DNA of 64,000 nt from Paludibacteraceae bacterium (GTDB taxonomy: Bacteria; Bacteroidota; Bacteroidia; Bacteroidales; Paludibacteraceae). A program made the translations under genes and the position numbers. The stretch covers positions 1 through 64,000 of the forward strand of contig JAFVBR010000030.1 of NCBI GenBank assembly GCA_017479885.1, in the 5' to 3' direction. Under the pieces are notes generated by a model. The model did no database searches, had not been told where the DNA came from, and was given only the letters and a program-made list of their open reading frames with translations. This document shows, one piece after another, positions 47,276-55,762 of the stretch; the stretch's first letter is position 1; each line of letters begins with the position of its first letter.

Positions 47276-48874
47276 TTAATCAACTCCTATCTGATTTCCA
47301 ACAGTTGACATTGCACAGCGGAAGCCGATAGTAGAGCTCGATTTGTCCTCGTCAAGATAACGACGTGTGCTGGGGTTGAGCCAATAGATGCGGTCACGCC
47401 ATGAACCACCTTTATATACGCGCGAAGACTTGGTGATACGCGGAGCAAGGATATCCGTAGGATCAATTTTAACTTCAGTAAGATTTTCTACTCCAACTGT
47501 GTCAAGCGGATAGTCTGTATTAATCAGCGAGGCAAAGTCGCCGTCTTTCCAGTCACGTTTGTCATCCGAACCGGAGAATTCAAGAGCTATACCTCCTAAC
47601 GAATCTATCACAAATGATGTTCCGTTATTGCCATCCACCTTTGTTGGACGCATGTAAATATTACCACGGAAAGAGTTATACTCGCTTGTCTCTTGATTGG
47701 ATGTCTCGCGATAGACATCAAGCACCCATTCGTTGACGTTACCCGCCATGTTGTACAAACCGAAATCATTAGGCATAAACTCATCAACTGGAGCAGTGAT
47801 TACATACTTGTCATTGAGTGCTCCGCTCACACCCATCATATCGCCTCTGCCGCGTACAAAGTTAGCCTGAAGCTGACCCTGCTGCTTCTTTGTGAGGTTG
47901 CGGGGATGATAGCCTGACCACGGATAAACTTTTCCTTCCACTGTCAAACCGTCCTCGCCAGCAACAGGAGCATATGCAGCAAATTCCCACTCTGCTTCTG
48001 TTGGCAGACGATAACCTACTACCAAAATGCCATCTGAAACTTTTACCTTACGCTCCATTCCATAAAGATCCGTCTTCGGTTTGTTACCATATTCAGGCTC
48101 ATACTCAGCTATATAAATATATTTCTGAGTATTGAACACAAACTTGTCACGTACCCATTCGTATGAAGGACGATACATTGTTATTGTATTCTCCGGATCA
48201 TCAGGATCGGGCACCTCAAGTTCATCCATATAATAGCCCGGATACATTGTTTCCCACTCATCTTTATATGCCTCGTCATCAGTAGGCTGCAAGTCGGCAA
48301 AAGGTGGATACTGAATAGCGCCTGCATTGATAAGTGCAAGTTCATTTACGCGGTCGGTACGCCAGCGCGAATAAGCCATTGCCTGTTTCCAGCTCACACC
48401 CACTACGGGATAGAAACTGAAGGCCGGATGACGGAAATAGTTCTCCAAATAAGGCTCGTTATATGCCATTTCCTCACGCCATACCGTAGTGTCAGGCAAT
48501 ACCTGATTTACAAGTTCGGGAGCTGTAGGACCAAACACAACCTCCATCCAATGCAGATACTCACGCCAGTTGAGGTTGCTCACTTCGTATTTGTCCATAT
48601 AGAACGAACTTACAGTTACATTGCGCTGCGAGTTGTCACGCGGAGCAGTGATAAACTCATCTTTCTCTCCAACCATAAATGTACCGCCTTGAATGGGCAC
48701 CATACCTGTAGGGGTACCGCTATGCACATCGGCAAGGGCTTCGAAATTGGTAGTTCTCTCATTAAAATAATTCCAACCCGTGGTATTGGAAATCTTTGTG
48801 TTCAATTCTCTTGACTGACATGCTCCAAACACTACTACGAGCGACAAAAGGGCAATTTTGATTCCTCTATTCAT
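47276..48874 (-). CDS. gldJ: GldJ-type gliding/T9SS lipoprotein
   Basis: A 532-residue lipoprotein (FGAC, Cys19) with an FGE/SUMF1-like sulfatase-modifying fold: MVPIQGGTFMVG near residue 58, FYMDKYEVSN, VVGVSWKQAMAYSRWRTDR, GYRLPTEAEWEFAA, NMAGNVNEWV and the closing GGSWRDR-GFRCAMS. Together with the LPDTTVWREEMAYNEPYLENYFRHPAF segment (only partly written here in family form) this fits GldJ better than GldK/PorK. GldJ stabilises the type IX secretion/gliding machinery in Flavobacterium. Other T9SS core genes are not in this window. Single gene with its own promoter-like element and terminator. Confidence 0.78.
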   Translation of the reverse strand: MNRGIKIALLSLVVVFGACQSRELNTKISNTTGWNYFNERTTNFEALADVHSGTPTGMVPIQGGTFMVGEKDEFITAPRDNSQRNVTVSSFYMDKYEVSNLNWREYLHWMEVVFGPTAPELVNQVLPDTTVWREEMAYNEPYLENYFRHPAFSFYPVVGVSWKQAMAYSRWRTDRVNELALINAGAIQYPPFADLQPTDDEAYKDEWETMYPGYYMDELEVPDPDDPENTITMYRPSYEWVRDKFVFNTQKYIYIAEYEPEYGNKPKTDLYGMERKVKVSDGILVVGYRLPTEAEWEFAAYAPVAGEDGLTVEGKVYPWSGYHPRNLTKKQQGQLQANFVRGRGDMMGVSGALNDKYVITAPVDEFMPNDFGLYNMAGNVNEWVLDVYRETSNQETSEYNSFRGNIYMRPTKVDGNNGTSFVIDSLGGIALEFSGSDDKRDWKDGDFASLINTDYPLDTVGVENLTEVKIDPTDILAPRITKSSRVYKGGSWRDRIYWLNPSTRRYLDEDKSSSTIGFRCAMSTVGNQIGVD

Positions 48875-48951
48875 ATTTTGTGAGTTAATTGATTATACAT
48901 TTTATTTATGTTCCAAAGGTCATTTTCCACAACCATACAACATTCAGCCTG

Positions 48952-48984
48952 CAAAGTTACATTTTTTTTTGCAATATCACCAAC
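48952..48984 (-). promoter_or_regulatory. promoter of gldJ
   Basis: Minus strand: TAACTTTG (48952-48959) with GTTG (48981-48984) 21 bp upstream. The -33 element is weak. Confidence 0.5.
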
Positions 48985-49086
48985 AATTACTGCCAAAAAC
49001 AGCAAAAAAAAGTGTTTTTCTTCAAAAAAAACGTCAAAAAGTGCTGCTTTCAGTAATTTTCATGACGAATTATAAGTTTTTTATTG

Positions 49087-49094
49087 TAACTTTG
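49087..49094 (+). promoter_or_regulatory. -7 element immediately before folP
   Basis: TAACTTTG ends 7 bp before the folP ATG (49102). The predicted start point (about 49098-49101) makes the mRNA nearly leaderless. No clear -33 TTTG is present. Confidence 0.5.
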
Positions 49095-49101
49095 CGCACT
49101 G

Positions 49102-49917
49102 ATGACAATACATTTCAATATTTACGGCAGACTTGTATGCTCTGATAATCCTCTTCTGATGGCAATCATAAATGCCACAGATGATAGTTTTTATGCACCT
49201 TCAAGGTGCACGGGAAACTATGATATCTTATGTATGACCGAGAAAGCTCTCAACGAAGGTGCCGACATTATTGACATCGGAGGGTGCTCTACCCGCCCCT
49301 CCTCCACTCCTGTAGATTTGGAAACAGAGTGGAAAAGAGTTGACATGGCAATAGGCACCATCCGAAGCAGATTTGCCGACACATTGTTGTCATTGGACAC
49401 TTTTCGGGCAGAAGTGGCATCACGCGCAATAAGCAAATACGGTGGCATGATTATAAATGACATAAGCGGTTGCTGCGACAGCAATATGCCCGAAGTGGCA
49501 GCGGCATCAGAAGTTCCATACGTGCTTACTTTTTCGGAACAGACAACTGCCACGACTACCCTGACTGAAGAAGCTATCGACTTTTTTGTCCGAAAAACCG
49601 ACATGCTTCACAAAGCGGGTGTAAAAGACATAATTATCGACCCGGGATTTGGTTTCGGTAAGAACGTAAAGCAGAATTGGATTCTTCTAAGAAATATGCA
49701 GCGGCTTCGCATACTTGGCAAACCTATATTGGCAGGGATATCCAGAAAACGCATGGTGCGCCATGTGTTAAACTGCTCTGAAGAAGAAGCTCTTAACGGC
49801 ACTACCGCCTCAAATATGGCAGCTCTTTTGAATGGAGCAAACATACTCAGGGTACATAACGTAAAACAAGCTAAAGAAACCATATTGTTGTTTAACCAAA
49901 TGACTGAAACAGATTAA
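49102..49917 (+). CDS. folP: dihydropteroate synthase
   Basis: A 271-residue TIM-barrel enzyme joining pterin pyrophosphate with p-aminobenzoate in folate synthesis; the sulfonamide target. It keeps the key loops DPGFGFGKNVKQN, GISRKR and the final LRVHNV. The first loop reads NATDDSF (24-30) where NVTPDSF is usual, and the second reads GGCSTRPSS where GGESTRPG is usual. The N-terminus MTIHFNIYGRLVCSDNPL is family-like and supports the start at 49102, right behind a -7 element. cdaA follows by 7 bp. Confidence 0.92.
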   Translation: MTIHFNIYGRLVCSDNPLLMAIINATDDSFYAPSRCTGNYDILCMTEKALNEGADIIDIGGCSTRPSSTPVDLETEWKRVDMAIGTIRSRFADTLLSLDTFRAEVASRAISKYGGMIINDISGCCDSNMPEVAAASEVPYVLTFSEQTTATTTLTEEAIDFFVRKTDMLHKAGVKDIIIDPGFGFGKNVKQNWILLRNMQRLRILGKPILAGISRKRMVRHVLNCSEEEALNGTTASNMAALLNGANILRVHNVKQAKETILLFNQMTETD

Positions 49918-49924
49918 CTCTTAA

Positions 49925-50698
49925 ATGATGGGATTTCAAATTGGATTCAAAGACATAATTGATATTCTGCTTGTGGCAATCATACTCTATGAGACCTTCA
50001 GAATACTGAAACGCTCCGGCGCTGTTAACGTGTTTTGGGGGATACTGGCATTCATTCTCGCTTGGTTCATAGTCTCATACGTCCTGGCGCTCGAACTTAG
50101 CGGAGCCTTGTTTGACCGAATAATTTCCGTTGGGGCAATAGCTCTGATTGTTATCTTTCAGGATGAAATCCGGTTGTTTTTCTCCCGCATAGGTTCACGA
50201 TTCTCTCTTGATGCCATTCACCGCAGTCTGCATACCAACAAACAGCAGAAGGCAGACGAACACAACGTCATGCAGATTGTTCTTGCATGCAAACACATGG
50301 CAAAACAAAAGACAGGTGCATTGATTGTCATAAGCCATGGACAAGATTTACGAGAATATGCCGAATCAGGCGAACTCCTTGATGCTACTATCAGTGCACG
50401 ATTGATAGAAAACATCTTTTTCAAAAACACACCGCTACATGATGGAGCACTTATTATCACTAAAGGTAAACTGCACTCCGCAGCCTGCATTCTGCCCGTG
50501 TCGAAAAACACCACCATACCGCAACGATACGGTCTGCGCCACAGAGCTGCTCTCGGCATTGCCGAGAAAACAGATGCACTGGCAATCGTTGTTTCGGAAG
50601 AAACAGGAAATATAAGCGTAGCGATGAACGAACAGATACACAACGTCAAGATTGACGAACTTGAACAGATTCTTTCAAAAGAAATGCTGAGCAACTAA
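49925..50698 (+). CDS. cdaA: diadenylate cyclase CdaA
   Basis: A 257-residue CdaA-type enzyme making c-di-AMP from two ATP. Three N-terminal membrane helices (about 10-30, 37-57, 64-80) precede a DAC domain with the catalytic DGA (173-175, in LHDGALII) and RHR (205-207, in GLRHRAALGI). It lies 7 bp after folP, an order I know from other Bacteroidota, rather than next to cdaR-glmM as in Firmicutes. It probably shares the folP promoter. Confidence 0.93.
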   Translation: MMGFQIGFKDIIDILLVAIILYETFRILKRSGAVNVFWGILAFILAWFIVSYVLALELSGALFDRIISVGAIALIVIFQDEIRLFFSRIGSRFSLDAIHRSLHTNKQQKADEHNVMQIVLACKHMAKQKTGALIVISHGQDLREYAESGELLDATISARLIENIFFKNTPLHDGALIITKGKLHSAACILPVSKNTTIPQRYGLRHRAALGIAEKTDALAIVVSEETGNISVAMNEQIHNVKIDELEQILSKEMLSN

Positions 50699-50751
50699 AG
50701 CCCGGCATTTTTTTATATACTATAGCTATTGATATCTTTCTGCGCCAGCCG

Positions 50752-51690
50752 TCAGTGGCTGACATGTCCGCGGTAAGCATCGCGGCATATCACGCAGCCA
50801 CGTTTCTCCGGCAATTGGAACAGATATGTTGCCTTTATGCCCACCATAAGGTTGTTGACCTTTGATTCGGCAGCCGCTTTAGTGGAGAATATATGATTGA
50901 TGGTAATGTTCTGCATTTCGCCTGTCGAATAAGTCTGAGGCAGAGAGATGTCGTCATTATTGCCTTTCTTGTGCATATTCAGAATACCATAGTCAACAAA
51001 CAATGCCACTCTCCAGTAGTTTTTCTCTTTCGGCACATCCCAACCCGAACCAGATGCTGTCTCCACAAACCTGTATCCTATCTCGGCAGATGCCATTACC
51101 TGCGGTTTGAACTGAACACTGGCAGGTTTCTGAGATACAAGATAATCGGTAAAGGCACCGTGATTGGGCATAACCGGCGCAGGCGATGGCAGGTCGTGAT
51201 ACTGCATCTCAGAACTTACAAGGGCCTCGGCAGAAGAAACAGCCACCAGACTCATATCCAACTTGGCTCCGGCAAGGAAATAAAAATGTTTGGCAGCGGC
51301 ACCTATCATCACAGGCACCTGCACTGACAAATTGGTGTAACTGTCGTGCCTATGGTTCTGATTATATACATAATCAAACATATCGCCACCGCTAATCGGG
51401 TCATCGTCAGTCATATCAGGCAACGTATCCTGCTTGGTTCCCACGTTGACAATGCTGTGAGTAATATTGAAACCAAATCCAAGGTCAAGCAGAAAAGCAC
51501 CAACACGCATCTCATAGCCTGCATGAATCCCTGCGCCGAAGCCTCCGCTTATGTGGGAAGCCACATCTTCTATCTTGTACTGATAAGAAGCTTCGCCCAC
51601 CTGACCGGATACAAAAATATAGTTCTTTACTTGCGCTCCTACAGACGCACAAAGAACAGCGGAAAAGAGAATGGTTAATAAGCGTTTCAT
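50752..51690 (-). CDS. outer membrane beta-barrel protein
   Basis: A 312-residue exported protein. I use the ATG at 51690 because the following 20 residues form a signal peptide (MKRLLTILFSAVLCASVGAQ); an upstream ATG would add 16 non-signal residues. The mature part shows alternating strands typical of porin-type OMP_b-brl proteins (GAGIHAGYEMRVGAFLLDLG and later strands), but with a Cys-containing C-terminus (RGCVICRDAYRGHVSH) instead of an aromatic end, which is unusual. Function unknown. Confidence 0.65.
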   Translation of the reverse strand: MKRLLTILFSAVLCASVGAQVKNYIFVSGQVGEASYQYKIEDVASHISGGFGAGIHAGYEMRVGAFLLDLGFGFNITHSIVNVGTKQDTLPDMTDDDPISGGDMFDYVYNQNHRHDSYTNLSVQVPVMIGAAAKHFYFLAGAKLDMSLVAVSSAEALVSSEMQYHDLPSPAPVMPNHGAFTDYLVSQKPASVQFKPQVMASAEIGYRFVETASGSGWDVPKEKNYWRVALFVDYGILNMHKKGNNDDISLPQTYSTGEMQNITINHIFSTKAAAESKVNNLMVGIKATYLFQLPEKRGCVICRDAYRGHVSH

Positions 51691-51699
51691 AGCGTTTTT

Positions 51700-51731
51700 C
51701 TTGCGTATTCGGAAAAGTTGCCGTACCTTTG
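51700..51731 (+). promoter_or_regulatory. promoter of metG
   Basis: CTTG (51700-51703), a 20-bp spacer and TACCTTTG (51724-51731). The metG leader would be about 110 nt. It is located just upstream of the divergent outer membrane protein gene. Confidence 0.75.
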
Positions 51732-51846
51732 CACACACTTTTCAGACTGCGAAGATACTGACAATTCTGCAAATCAACAAATTTAATTTAAAAATTGTCA
51801 ATTTTTCGTACAGAATTGAAAAAATACCACACTTTATATATACATT

Positions 51847-53910
51847 ATGTCAGAAAAACAATTCAAGAGAACACTTGTAACATCCGCACTGCCGTATGCC
51901 AACGGACCCGTGCATATCGGGCACCTCGCAGGAGTGTACGTGCCTGCCGACATCTATGTCAGATATCTGCGTCTGCAAGGCAAACCGGTGCTGTTTGTCG
52001 GCGGAAGCGATGAACATGGCGTACCGGTAACTATCCGTGCACGCAAAGAAGGAATAACCACACAACAGGTTGTGGACCGCTACCACAACCTTATCAAAGA
52101 CTCGTTCGAGCAATTCGGAATATCATTCGACGTATACAGCCGTACCACTTCGGCCGTTCACCACAAGCTGGCTTCCGACTTCTTCCGCAAACTATATGAT
52201 GACGGAAAGTTCATACAGCAAACCACCGAACAGTTCTACGATGAGGAAACAAAGGAATTCCTTACCGACCGCAACATACGCGGCGAATGTCCGCACTGCC
52301 ACAGTCAGGGTGCATACGGCGACCAATGCGAGAAATGCGGCCGCACTCTCTCGCCCGACGAACTGATAAACCCGTACAACGCAGTCAACGGCAATCCTCT
52401 CACCAAGCGTGCCACCACTCACTGGTATCTGCCTCTCGACCAATACCAGCAATGGCTTGAGCAATGGATACTGGAAGAGCATAAAGAGTGGCGGCCCAAC
52501 GTCTACGGACAATGCAAGAGTTGGCTTGACGGCGGTCTGCGACCCCGTGCCGTAACACGTGACCTCAACTGGGGTATTCCCGTACCTGTTGAAGGGGCGG
52601 AAGGCAAAGTGCTATATGTCTGGTTCGATGCACCAATCGGCTACATAAGCAACACCAAGGAACTGTGCGATGCACAACCCGGCAAGTTCGGCAAGTGGGA
52701 GACATGGTGGAAAGACGAGAGCACAAGGCTCATCCACTTCATCGGAAAAGACAACATCGTGTTCCACTGCATTGTGTTCCCCTCCATGCTCAAAGCAGAA
52801 GGCAGTTACATCCTGCCTGACAATGTGCCGTCAAACGAGTTCCTCAATCTCGAGGGAGACAAAATAAGCACCTCGCGCAACTGGGCTGTATGGCTCAACG
52901 AGTATCTTGACGACTTTCCCGGCAAACAGGACGTGCTGCGATATGTACTTACCGCCAATGCTCCGGAAACCAAGGACAACGACTTCACTTGGGCGGATTT
53001 TCAAGCACGCAACAACAATGAGCTTGTGGCTATCTACGGCAACTTCGTCAACCGCGCACTCGTGCTTACGCACAAGTACTTCGAAGGCAAAGTGCCGGCA
53101 CAAGGCGTTCTCACCGACTACGACAATGCCACTATCAACGAGTTCCGCGACATCAAACTCCGTCTTGAACAGTTGCTCGACCAGTTCCGCTTCCGCGATG
53201 CACAGAAAGAGGCTATGAACCTGGCACGCATAGGCAACAAGTATCTTGCCGACACAGAGCCGTGGAAACTTGCCAAGACCGACATGCAGCGCACTGCCAC
53301 CATACTCAATCTCGCACTGCAGATTGCAGCCAACCTCAGCATCGCATTCGAGCCGTTCCTTCCGTTTTCATCGGAGAAATTGCGCAATATGCTTAATCTT
53401 ACGAATGCTGACTGGAACAGACTCGGCAATACCGATCTTCTGGCAGAATCAGCCACTGTTAACGAGCCTTCTCTCCTCTTCGAGAAAATCGATGACAGCG
53501 CCATTCAGGCACAGCTCGACCGCCTTGCCCGCATAAAGAAAGAGAATGAAGCCGCCGCATGGCAGGCTCCTCAGGTGAAAGCACCCACTTGCATCGAAGA
53601 GTTCGATAAAACCGACATCCGCGTAGGCACCGTGCTCGAATGTACCAAAGTAAAGAAGTCCGACAAACTGCTGCAGTTCAAAATTGATGATGGAATGGGC
53701 GGCAGAACCATACTCTCAGGCATTGCTCAGAGTTATCCCGACCCGCAGGAACTTGTAGGCAAACAAGTTCTCTTTATCGCCAATTTCCCGCCACGCAAGA
53801 TGATGGGAATAGAGTCACAGGGCATGATTCTCTCTGCTGTCAATGCTGACGGCAAACTGGTGGTTACAACCGTCAGCAAGCCTGTAAGAAACGGAGTGCA
53901 GGTAGGCTGA
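51847..53910 (+). CDS. metG: methionyl-tRNA synthetase
   Basis: A 687-residue class I synthetase with HIGH (23-26, [11 protein letters not shown]), a four-Cys zinc knuckle (CPHC...CEKC, about 149-175) and a C-terminal EMAP/Arc1p-like tRNA-binding domain (about 585-687, [17 protein letters not shown]). The KMSKS loop reads KISTSR (339-344), as I recall from other Bacteroidota. It has its own promoter and ends at a strong terminator. Confidence 0.96.
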   Translation: MSEKQFKRTLVTSALPYANGPVHIGHLAGVYVPADIYVRYLRLQGKPVLFVGGSDEHGVPVTIRARKEGITTQQVVDRYHNLIKDSFEQFGISFDVYSRTTSAVHHKLASDFFRKLYDDGKFIQQTTEQFYDEETKEFLTDRNIRGECPHCHSQGAYGDQCEKCGRTLSPDELINPYNAVNGNPLTKRATTHWYLPLDQYQQWLEQWILEEHKEWRPNVYGQCKSWLDGGLRPRAVTRDLNWGIPVPVEGAEGKVLYVWFDAPIGYISNTKELCDAQPGKFGKWETWWKDESTRLIHFIGKDNIVFHCIVFPSMLKAEGSYILPDNVPSNEFLNLEGDKISTSRNWAVWLNEYLDDFPGKQDVLRYVLTANAPETKDNDFTWADFQARNNNELVAIYGNFVNRALVLTHKYFEGKVPAQGVLTDYDNATINEFRDIKLRLEQLLDQFRFRDAQKEAMNLARIGNKYLADTEPWKLAKTDMQRTATILNLALQIAANLSIAFEPFLPFSSEKLRNMLNLTNADWNRLGNTDLLAESATVNEPSLLFEKIDDSAIQAQLDRLARIKKENEAAAWQAPQVKAPTCIEEFDKTDIRVGTVLECTKVKKSDKLLQFKIDDGMGGRTILSGIAQSYPDPQELVGKQVLFIANFPPRKMMGIESQGMILSAVNADGKLVVTTVSKPVRNGVQVG

Positions 53911-53930
53911 CCACATCTGGCATTCAAAGA

Positions 53931-53969
53931 AAGTTTCCGGCGTTAACCAATGGTTGATGCCGGAAACTT
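53931..53969. terminator. long-stem bidirectional terminator
   Basis: Arms 53931-53948 and 53952-53969 form an 18-bp stem (two G-U pairs) with a 3-nt loop between the convergent metG and the beta-barrel gene. The T-rich side (TTTCTTTG) is on the minus strand. Confidence 0.8.
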
Positions 53970-53998
53970 GTTATGTTATGTCTCTTATTGCCTCTGCT

Positions 53999-55762
53999 TC
54001 AGAAAGCATAGCTTACACCGAGCAAGAAGTTGATGCCTTGCGACTGATAGCCGTAGAACACATCATGCTTGCGGTTAAGCAGATTGTTGAGTTGCAAGTA
54101 GCAGGAGAGCCACTTGTTCACGTTGTATTGCGCACCCACATTGAGGTCTATCACAGGCTTTAGCGCCACTGCTGTGGCGAAAGTGCTTGTATCAAGCGCA
54201 TATGCTCCACCCGAGAACCAGTTCACGGTATATACCGACCATTTCGAGTCTATCTTGCCGTCCACTCGAAGGTTCACTCCCCATGTCGGGCGGTCAAGTA
54301 TATGATTGTCCGGTATCTGGTACAAATTATTGAAATTCTTGTCTCCCTTCCATATATTGTAAAATCCATCGAGAGAAATGAACACTATATCCTGGTAATG
54401 GTAGTGAAAACGTGCACCTATCTGCCAGCGCTGATAAGGCTCCGACACAAGGTCGAAATATCCGGTGAACTTGTTGTCGGCATCAGTTGACGGGCGGAAG
54501 AACACGTCATACTTGGTGTACTTGTAATCAGCATATATATCCATCAGGAAGTTGGCATGAGGACGAATTTTGAAACCGAGGAAAGCATCTACGGGAGTGT
54601 ACGTGCGGTTGGCACGGGTGCTGATCTCGTTTTCCGCATACAGATATCTCAAGATTCCGAAATGTTCGCGCACACTGCTTGTGGCATACTCACCCTTTGC
54701 TCCGCCGTAAAGCGCTAACCATGTAGGAGTAAGTTTGGCTTCAAAACTCACGTTGGGTGACGGCAGAAACAGTTTGCCTTTGCCCACGCACATATCAAGG
54801 TTCACCCCTACATGAATCATGAACCTCTTGCCGTTGTAGGCATAATACGGTTCAAGTTTGATGGCGTGATAATCGGTCGAGTCTGCTGAGTGTATAGTGT
54901 TGTCATGCAGAGGGTCGTTGATGAACTTTACCAAAGAGTCGCGGTTGAATGTGTACAGATGGTTTTCTATGTGCAGGTCGGCTCCTACATGATGCACGTC
55001 CTTCTGCCATTCGAACATCAACTCGCTGTTAATGGTATGTTCCACCGTGTTCTGCTTCATCACAAACGCTTCATAACCCGTCTTCACCAAATATTTCACG
55101 TCTGCCCCAGGCAGTGAGCGGACACCTATACGGGTGTCTATCTCCCATTGGCTGCTCTTGTCCGCTTTCGCAAAGTCTGAATAGTGGTTCAGATTCAGGG
55201 TGGAGAAATCACCGCGCATCTTGCCGAGGTCGGTATAGGTGAAATATTTGCCGTAGCGGGTGAAGAATATATTCTCCGCATCCACACCGAAAAACAATTG
55301 TGTCTTGTCGAATATGCGGTTGATATCCATTCCCAACGATGAGTGCGAAAGGGTCTTCCTTCCCCACTGACCAAGATGATGGGCATTCAAATCGAGCGAG
55401 AGTCCGCGCTTCTCTGTAAGATTGTAGTTGAAGTCGAACAATGTGGCAGAATGTCCTATTCCTCCGCGCAGGAATCCGTTGAGCGGACGGGGCATGATAA
55501 AATTGGTGGGCGCATAACCCAGATTTACCTGCTCTGTAGGATCCACGTCTCTCATCGGTTCGGCATATTCCGAGAAACTGATTTCGGTTTTTGAGATCGG
55601 GGCCTCAAGCACCTGAGGGGCTATGTCCAGTTTGCCCGCACCCTCGATCACCGGTTGGAACTCGCGCTCCACCTCCACCACACGGGTAATGGTGTCGTTC
55701 TGGGCATACACGCTCAAAGCCGACATACATAATCCTATTATCAGAAACTTACTCTTCATCAT
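53999..55762 (-). CDS. TonB-dependent-receptor-like outer membrane protein
   Basis: A 587-residue exported protein (start at ATG 55762 or 55759; signal peptide ends VYAQN). The N-terminus contains TRVVEVEREFQPVI, the remainder is a long beta-barrel with the outer-membrane C-terminal end GVSYAF. There is no full plug domain, so it is not a complete TonB-dependent transporter. Its start overlaps the stop of the TPR gene by about 10 bp, so the two are translationally coupled and likely work as a pair. Confidence 0.7.
   Translation of the reverse strand: MMKSKFLIIGLCMSALSVYAQNDTITRVVEVEREFQPVIEGAGKLDIAPQVLEAPISKTEISFSEYAEPMRDVDPTEQVNLGYAPTNFIMPRPLNGFLRGGIGHSATLFDFNYNLTEKRGLSLDLNAHHLGQWGRKTLSHSSLGMDINRIFDKTQLFFGVDAENIFFTRYGKYFTYTDLGKMRGDFSTLNLNHYSDFAKADKSSQWEIDTRIGVRSLPGADVKYLVKTGYEAFVMKQNTVEHTINSELMFEWQKDVHHVGADLHIENHLYTFNRDSLVKFINDPLHDNTIHSADSTDYHAIKLEPYYAYNGKRFMIHVGVNLDMCVGKGKLFLPSPNVSFEAKLTPTWLALYGGAKGEYATSSVREHFGILRYLYAENEISTRANRTYTPVDAFLGFKIRPHANFLMDIYADYKYTKYDVFFRPSTDADNKFTGYFDLVSEPYQRWQIGARFHYHYQDIVFISLDGFYNIWKGDKNFNNLYQIPDNHILDRPTWGVNLRVDGKIDSKWSVYTVNWFSGGAYALDTSTFATAVALKPVIDLNVGAQYNVNKWLSCYLQLNNLLNRKHDVFYGYQSQGINFLLGVSYAF

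Noticed and set aside
52861..52878. Loss of the KMSKS motif in methionyl-tRNA synthetase
   Set aside because: KISTSR at 339-344 occupies the right place and, as I recall, is normal for MetRS of Bacteroidota.
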